The translations under genes were made by a program, and so were the position numbers. The notes beneath the pieces are model-generated. The model was not told the origin of the DNA. It worked only from the letters and a program-made list of their open reading frames with translations, and did no database searches. From Rhopalosiphum padi (taxonomy: Eukaryota; Arthropoda; Insecta; Hemiptera; Aphididae), in the NCBI RefSeq assembly GCF_020882245.1, contig NC_083598.1, positions 42,817,858-42,881,857 on the forward strand: a stretch of 64,000 nt of DNA, read 5' to 3'. Below, piece by piece: positions 58,841 through 64,000 of the stretch (within the stretch, counting starts at the first letter, position 1; every line of letters starts with the position of its first letter).

Positions 58841-61576
58841 TAAAATGCATATGATAAAAATCAATATAACATTCATCACTGCACTTAGAATCTAAAATAA
58901 ATTTGATTTATAATGAAACTCCCACTCAGTTAAAAAAATACTTCTTTATATTTCCTCCATCGCCGTTCCGATTGCACTCGTCGGGCACACACTGATGAGA
59001 ATATGAGATGAGTGGCGTCCACACACATGGAAATTATTTTCTTAGAGAAGGGATTAGTATTATTGCGCTAGACATTTATAACTTATAAGAACTAACCTTA
59101 CACATTTATTCAGCAGTTTGAATTGTACGAAAAAAATATTACACAATTATTATTATATTGTTCTTAGTGTTTCAACTTTCATTTGATTGATATTTGAATC
59201 ACATTCACCGTTGAATAATTTGAATTTTAAAATTAAAAGATTTATTGTTAATTTTAACATATTATATTTATGCGTATTAATCAACAATTTAATTCTTAAT
59301 TAATATTTAATAGTTGTTATATAATATGTATAAACTATTACTTTAATATTATTCTGAAATGTTCATATACGTCTTCCACAATGACGGAAAAAATCTATTT
59401 TAACGTTCCGATCATTAAGATGGCTCGAGGAAAACTAAGATATACATATATTAAATCCATGAATCCAGTATTCTGGTAATAAAACTTAATGTATTACAAT
59501 AAAAAAAATAAATAAAAAACAACCGGACCAATAGAATTACGTTACTGCGCCGCGATTGGCTCAGTTTGGTGTTTACATTTAATACAATTATTTTAATAAA
59601 TCAAATATATATTATAAAATATTGCATAATATTACTATATTTTTTATAAAAATCTGTCAATATTATTATTTTTAAACCATTTGTTTTTGAGTTAAAATTT
59701 ATTTTTGGAGGTCTGTTGTGCAATTAGTAATTACTAATAGAAAAACCTGGCAATTAATTTAATAATTATAAATTATTTGACGAGACATCCCAATTATCTA
59801 TAAAGAGTAAATACGATGTACGGTATATAATAATATAATATACACTGTAATAAACCTTGGTAACACTTATTATTATAAGTATTAAAAGAACAAAATTGTT
59901 ATTTTATGTTAAAAAAAGCAACAGACACAAATACACAATAATAGGTACATGTATATGTATAACTGATTTAATTTAAGTTTTTAAAAAAGAGCAAAAGATA
60001 ATGAATTTATATGTTATGAATGTTATGATGGTATTACACATTATGTCATTATAATATTTTTAGAATAAACCTTTAATAAATACATTGTGATTTTGTAGCA
60101 TTATTTATTTTTGATATTCATTGTTTTTTGTTGTTAGGTACTTGTTAATTTTTGTACAATAAATGTACCTATATCTAATAAATTAAATGTAATTTTATTA
60201 AAATAAATTTTATTATATAAAGATATATTATATTTTATATGGGTGTGGTCGCTGATGTTTTACAGCAAATTGCCAAAGTTGTTTAATTTTAATATATAGG
60301 TATTATACAGGTATACATACTATGTAGTATGTTTACAAATACTATTTACAGTCTATACTTATTTTTATCTTCCAAATTAACTTATATTCTACAGTTTTTA
60401 AAAAAAAAAGAATTATTTTTTAAATTAAATACTTACCTATAACTATGGTGACCAGGTATAAAAATTTAAAAAAGTACATTTTAAACTTAGTTCCTTCTCT
60501 GTCGTAATTGCTCAATGCGTATACTACTCTACTCGCTTTACACATATTACATATATCCATAGGTCCTTCTATAAAAATTGTTTTTTTTCCATCTGATTAC
60601 TCTATTTATTTTATTATTATTATCAATTATAAAAACCAATTATTTGAAATTATAATGTCAACTCATTTAGTGTGTGTCTTTATTATGAAAATACTTTGAT
60701 ATTGAAGAATTTTAAGTAAACTTAAACTAAAGTATAAATTATTTTTTAAAGGTAAAAATACCAAGTGTAAAATTTAAATATACACGATTTAGTACATCAT
60801 AAGAATGCTTTAAGTCGAACCCTAAAATATAAATTAATAATCAAATTATAAAAACAGTAAAAATACATATTAAATTATACATATAAAACTTATTAGCCAA
60901 TAATAATTTTAAAAAATGAGTACAATAGCATGTACTTAACACTATTGTTAAGGACATTAGGACACACGTCATAAACCTAATCAATTAATCACGTAAATAT
61001 TTAGTATATAATCACGAATATTTTATTGTTGATGAATTTATCCTATGGTTTTAATAATAATTAGATGTTAGTAATAATTTGTATTTTTAATATTTATTGA
61101 TTTGGATATTTAAATAAAATAAATTAAAATTGCAATACCTACATTTTTAATTAAATGTCTTATGCATTTTGTGAAGTTACTAATATCAGTGTAAAATTAT
61201 AACACCATATTCAAAATAGATTATTAAGTGATTGATATAGTTTATTGAAACTTCTAGTCAAACTCTATGCTTTAATAGGTAGGTAATTCACGACTGTTAT
61301 TATATTTAACCAATATGTTTCATTAATTAGATTAATTTATTTTTATTACCAGATGGAAAATATACTACCTACATAAATATAAGCAATATCATTGAAATAT
61401 AGGTATGAACATATGAAATATACATACATTATGTTGGTAAATAATTCCTAATAATTATACATGGCTAAAATGCTATTTATTATAAATTATTTTTAATAGT
61501 ATATAATATCCATGTTTTATTATATACATACAATTGTACATACTATAATAGTCCAATATGTGTTTCGTGCAGATTG

Positions 61577-61605
61577 ATTGGACAAGATTGTCGGTTGTAT
61601 ATAAG
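61577..61605 (+). promoter_or_regulatory. candidate VPS29 core promoter
   Basis: An inverted CCAAT motif (ATTGG, 61577-61581) and a TATATAAG box (61598-61605) lie upstream of a CpG-richer leader that runs to the VPS29 start codon at 61887. Transcription would begin near 61630. The leader contains a 15-codon upstream frame starting at about 61639 (ATGGCTTTG) and ending in TGA at about 61684. Promoter use is inferred. Confidence 0.45.
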
Positions 61606-61886
61606 ACACTCTGGAGCAAAAGACCGTCTACCTAGTTATGGCTTTGTTCGAGTTTTTCTCTCGTAGCGCGATAAGGCGTGTGTGATAACGGCGAACACGA
61701 ATCCGTTTAGTGATTGACAATTGTTTTCGTTTACAGAAATTCGGTTTTTCGTTGATAGTTTGATTAATCCAACTTCAACTGAATAATCTGAGAAGCCGAC
61801 TTCCGTTGATTTGTAGATAGGCTCTGTCTAGTCTGTCCGTCTGTCCATACTCTGTCGTGGGTCAACCGACGTACTAACAGCTCAAA

Positions 61887-63929
61887 ATGGTAAGACTTAC
61901 TAGTTTGATAAAGAATTTATTTCGTTTTCCCGAGGTGTAAAATAGTAATAGTGAACACCCGTAAATCGTAAAACTACGCACAATTATAATTTTCTATTAT
62001 TTTCAGTGTTCGGTGTTAGTGATTGGAGATATGCACGTGCCGTTTCGTAGCAGTGGACTACCAGCCCAATTCAAGAAACTGTTAACTCCAGGTAAAATAC
62101 AACACGTATTGTGTACGGGCAACCTGTGCACGAAAGAGATGTATGAGTTCTTAAAGTCTATTGCCAATGATGTGCACATTGTGCGTGGTGATTTTGATGA
62201 GGTAATGTATTTGAAAACGGTGTGCATTGACATTTTAACATATTTGATTCAATTTAATATTCTTAGAATCTCAATTATCCAGACCAAAAAGTAGTTAATG
62301 TTGGACAGTTTAAGGTGGGCTTATGCCATGGCCATCAAGTGATACCGTGGGGCGATCCAGAATCCCTTGCATTACTACAGAGACAGCTAGATGTAGATGT
62401 ACTGGTGTTCGGTCACACTCATAAGTTTGACGCGTTCGAACTTGGAAATAAATTTTTCTTAAATCCAGGATCAGCTACTGGAGCTTTTAATCCATTAAAC
62501 CCGTAAGATCTTTTAACTTAAACATATTAGTTTTCTGTAATAAATAAAAATTGATATTTAATTATTATATATGTCTTATTGAGCACAATGTTTTTATGTC
62601 AAACAAAGTATTATTGGATGGATAATTTCTACTTATAATATAATATAGTACATACTTTAAAAGTCTAGGTATTTTATGATATTATTAGTTCCCAAAAATA
62701 ATAAATTGCAATAGGGTAGTGCTGTCAAAAAATATATAAAATTAAAATACATTAAATTGTAGTTAATTAAAATTGTACTTAAAATTATTAATTCTGAAAA
62801 ATAAATATATTTTTTTGTTTTTAAAAATTAATTATTATTTGTTATAATTTATTATAATAATTTTAAAGCGTGCGAAAAAATTCAAAACATTTTAACAGTT
62901 ATCCTAGCACTCGCTATTAACTTAACCAATACTTTCTTTGTATATAAAAAAAAAATAGAAGCCTATATTGATTTATCTAACCAGTATTATAAAATATGTA
63001 GTAGATAGAAATGTATAAGCTTATAACAATTGATAAAATTAATCTTATAGATATGTAGCAATCGCTTGGTGTTAAAGTAAATACAGTCAATTACAAATTA
63101 AAATTATTACAGATGTATGTATAATGTTTTAAATGATACCATTTTTGAGATAGGTTTAAGGGTTTAATATTTTTAATTTATAAAATATTATGGTATTAGA
63201 TTGGTTTAAAATATTTTCAAACAATACTTATGACAGCTTCACACATTTTTATAATTATTTTATTTTGTTTTATTTTATTTTAATTAATTATACGGGCTGA
63301 GCCCTTTTACTAATCATAGTGTTTTATTAATTTGTATAATATAAAAACTACCTTTGAGGTATGGTGAGGCGCAGTGTTTGATTGCAGTCATATTATAGTG
63401 CTGTGGTCAAGCACTACCCAGCTTTATTTACTCTTGGATGGGTCATGGGTGACCATTCCTAACCAGATTTTTTAGGAACAAAGTCATGTTCATCATGCGA
63501 AAATACGTGTTTCAAAAACCTATTGTACTTTACCTTATAATAATAAACATACTAATCCCATAGCTAATGGCCTGAGTTTTTGAAGTTTTTAAACATAAAT
63601 AATAAAAATATTATTATATTATACTAATTAGCCGTTTTTTGATTTCTGGATGGTTTTTTACTGAATAGTGAAGGTCTTTTTTTACTATCAATATTATACT
63701 AAACTAAAAACTTTTGCTCAATGTTAGGTATTGTATATAATAATTATTTATTACATTAAATAAAAAAAAAATATTTTAAATTATTCATAATGTAATTTTT
63801 ATTTTTTTTAGTGACATTATTCCCTCCTTTGTGGTGATGGATATCCAAAGTTCAACAGTGGTATCATATGTTTACAGGTTGGTTGATGATGAAGTAAAGA
63901 TTGAAAAAATTCAGTACACAAAAAAATAA
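61887..63929 (+). CDS. VPS29: Retromer subunit VPS29
   Basis: Four plus-strand coding exons, 61887-61889, 62007-62201, 62267-62502 and 63812-63929, give 183 residues (human 182). Exon 1 carries only the ATG. The protein has the metallophosphoesterase fold: GDMHVP (about residue 8), LCTGNLCTKE, VRGDFDEN, GHQVIPWGD and FGHTHKF, then NPGSATGAFN and the final strand DIIPSFVVMD. VPS29 is a scaffold, not an active phosphatase in the usual view; it binds VPS35 in the retromer that returns cargo from endosomes to the Golgi or plasma membrane, and also serves the Commander complex. Near-complete identity with animal orthologues makes the call secure. AATAAA overlaps the stop codon (63925-63930) and could serve as a polyadenylation signal. 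Confidence 0.97.
63355..63467 (+). repeat. possible 5S-rRNA-like SINE fragment in VPS29 intron 3
   Basis: Contains CTTGGATGGG followed by a GGGTGACC-like block, resembling the 3' half of the 5S rRNA internal promoter (ACTTGGATGGGAGACC). The rest does not fold or align like an intact 5S gene. It may be a SINE with a 5S-derived head, or chance similarity. Confidence 0.3.
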
Positions 63930-64000
63930 ACTGTGATATTTTGTACCAATAATTTTCACATAATATATTATTTTTATAATGGCTACAAATTGTTATCATC

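Larger units (their letters stand above)
56936..61560. other. intergenic, no gene recognised
   Basis: AT-rich. A GC-richer patch at about 57055-57205 has no open frame of interest. A G-run lies at about 58236-58248 and a (CA)17 microsatellite at 58805-58838. Near 59520-59570 a CCAAT motif and an inverted one (ATTGG) sit in a small CpG-rich patch that resembles promoter DNA, but no coding exon follows. Open stretches at 57379-57591 and 60508-60699 look random. Confidence 0.45.

Noticed and set aside
1..64000. CRISPR array, operon or prokaryotic insertion
   Set aside because: No regularly spaced direct repeats, no clustered intronless genes other than the mariner, and all host genes are spliced.

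Overview
This is a 64 kb stretch of a very AT-rich animal nuclear genome. Spliced genes with short exons and GT/AG introns, metazoan housekeeping genes, dense TIR transposons and a short (TTAGG)n telomere-type tract point to an insect. The base composition and the general look of the repeats suggest a hemipteran, most likely an aphid. That assignment is inference; no species marker was seen.

Six host protein-coding genes could be assembled exon by exon with consistent splice phases. In order they are: a KLHL18-type BTB-BACK-Kelch CUL3 adaptor (minus, 11901-16689, 10 exons); a RAP1/TERF2IP-like BRCT-Myb telomere protein (minus, 24213-28911, 7 exons); the zinc transporter SLC39A9/ZIP9 (plus, 29592-31789, 5 exons); prefoldin subunit 4 (minus, 32423-33563, 4 exons); a 75-residue HOPX-type homeodomain-only protein (plus, 48010-50810, 2 coding exons); and the retromer subunit VPS29 (plus, 61887-63929, 4 exons). 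The RAP1-like gene and SLC39A9 are head-to-head across 680 bp. SLC39A9 and PFDN4 are tail-to-tail. The six genes have unrelated cellular jobs and do not form a pathway.

The rest is intergenic or intronic DNA rich in transposon remains. An apparently intact mariner-type (DD37D, maT-like) element with near-perfect TIRs and a TA duplication lies at 55625-56933. Other elements are a pogo-like MITE (1889-2053), a 1.06 kb TIR element with a nested foldback (2120-3180), two abutting hAT-type relics (9589-10315), a jockey-like LINE relic (about 23170-23995), MITEs inside the RAP1-like introns, long foldbacks (38764-39222 and 53529-53722), and an inverted pair of dispersed repeats about 14 kb apart.

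The most interesting observations are the HOPX-like gene, which keeps the DNA-contacting Asn51 that vertebrate HOPX has lost; the short RAP1-like protein without an evident C-terminal RCT domain; a ZIP9 without the histidine-rich loop; and the intact mariner. No rRNA, confident tRNA or CRISPR array was found.
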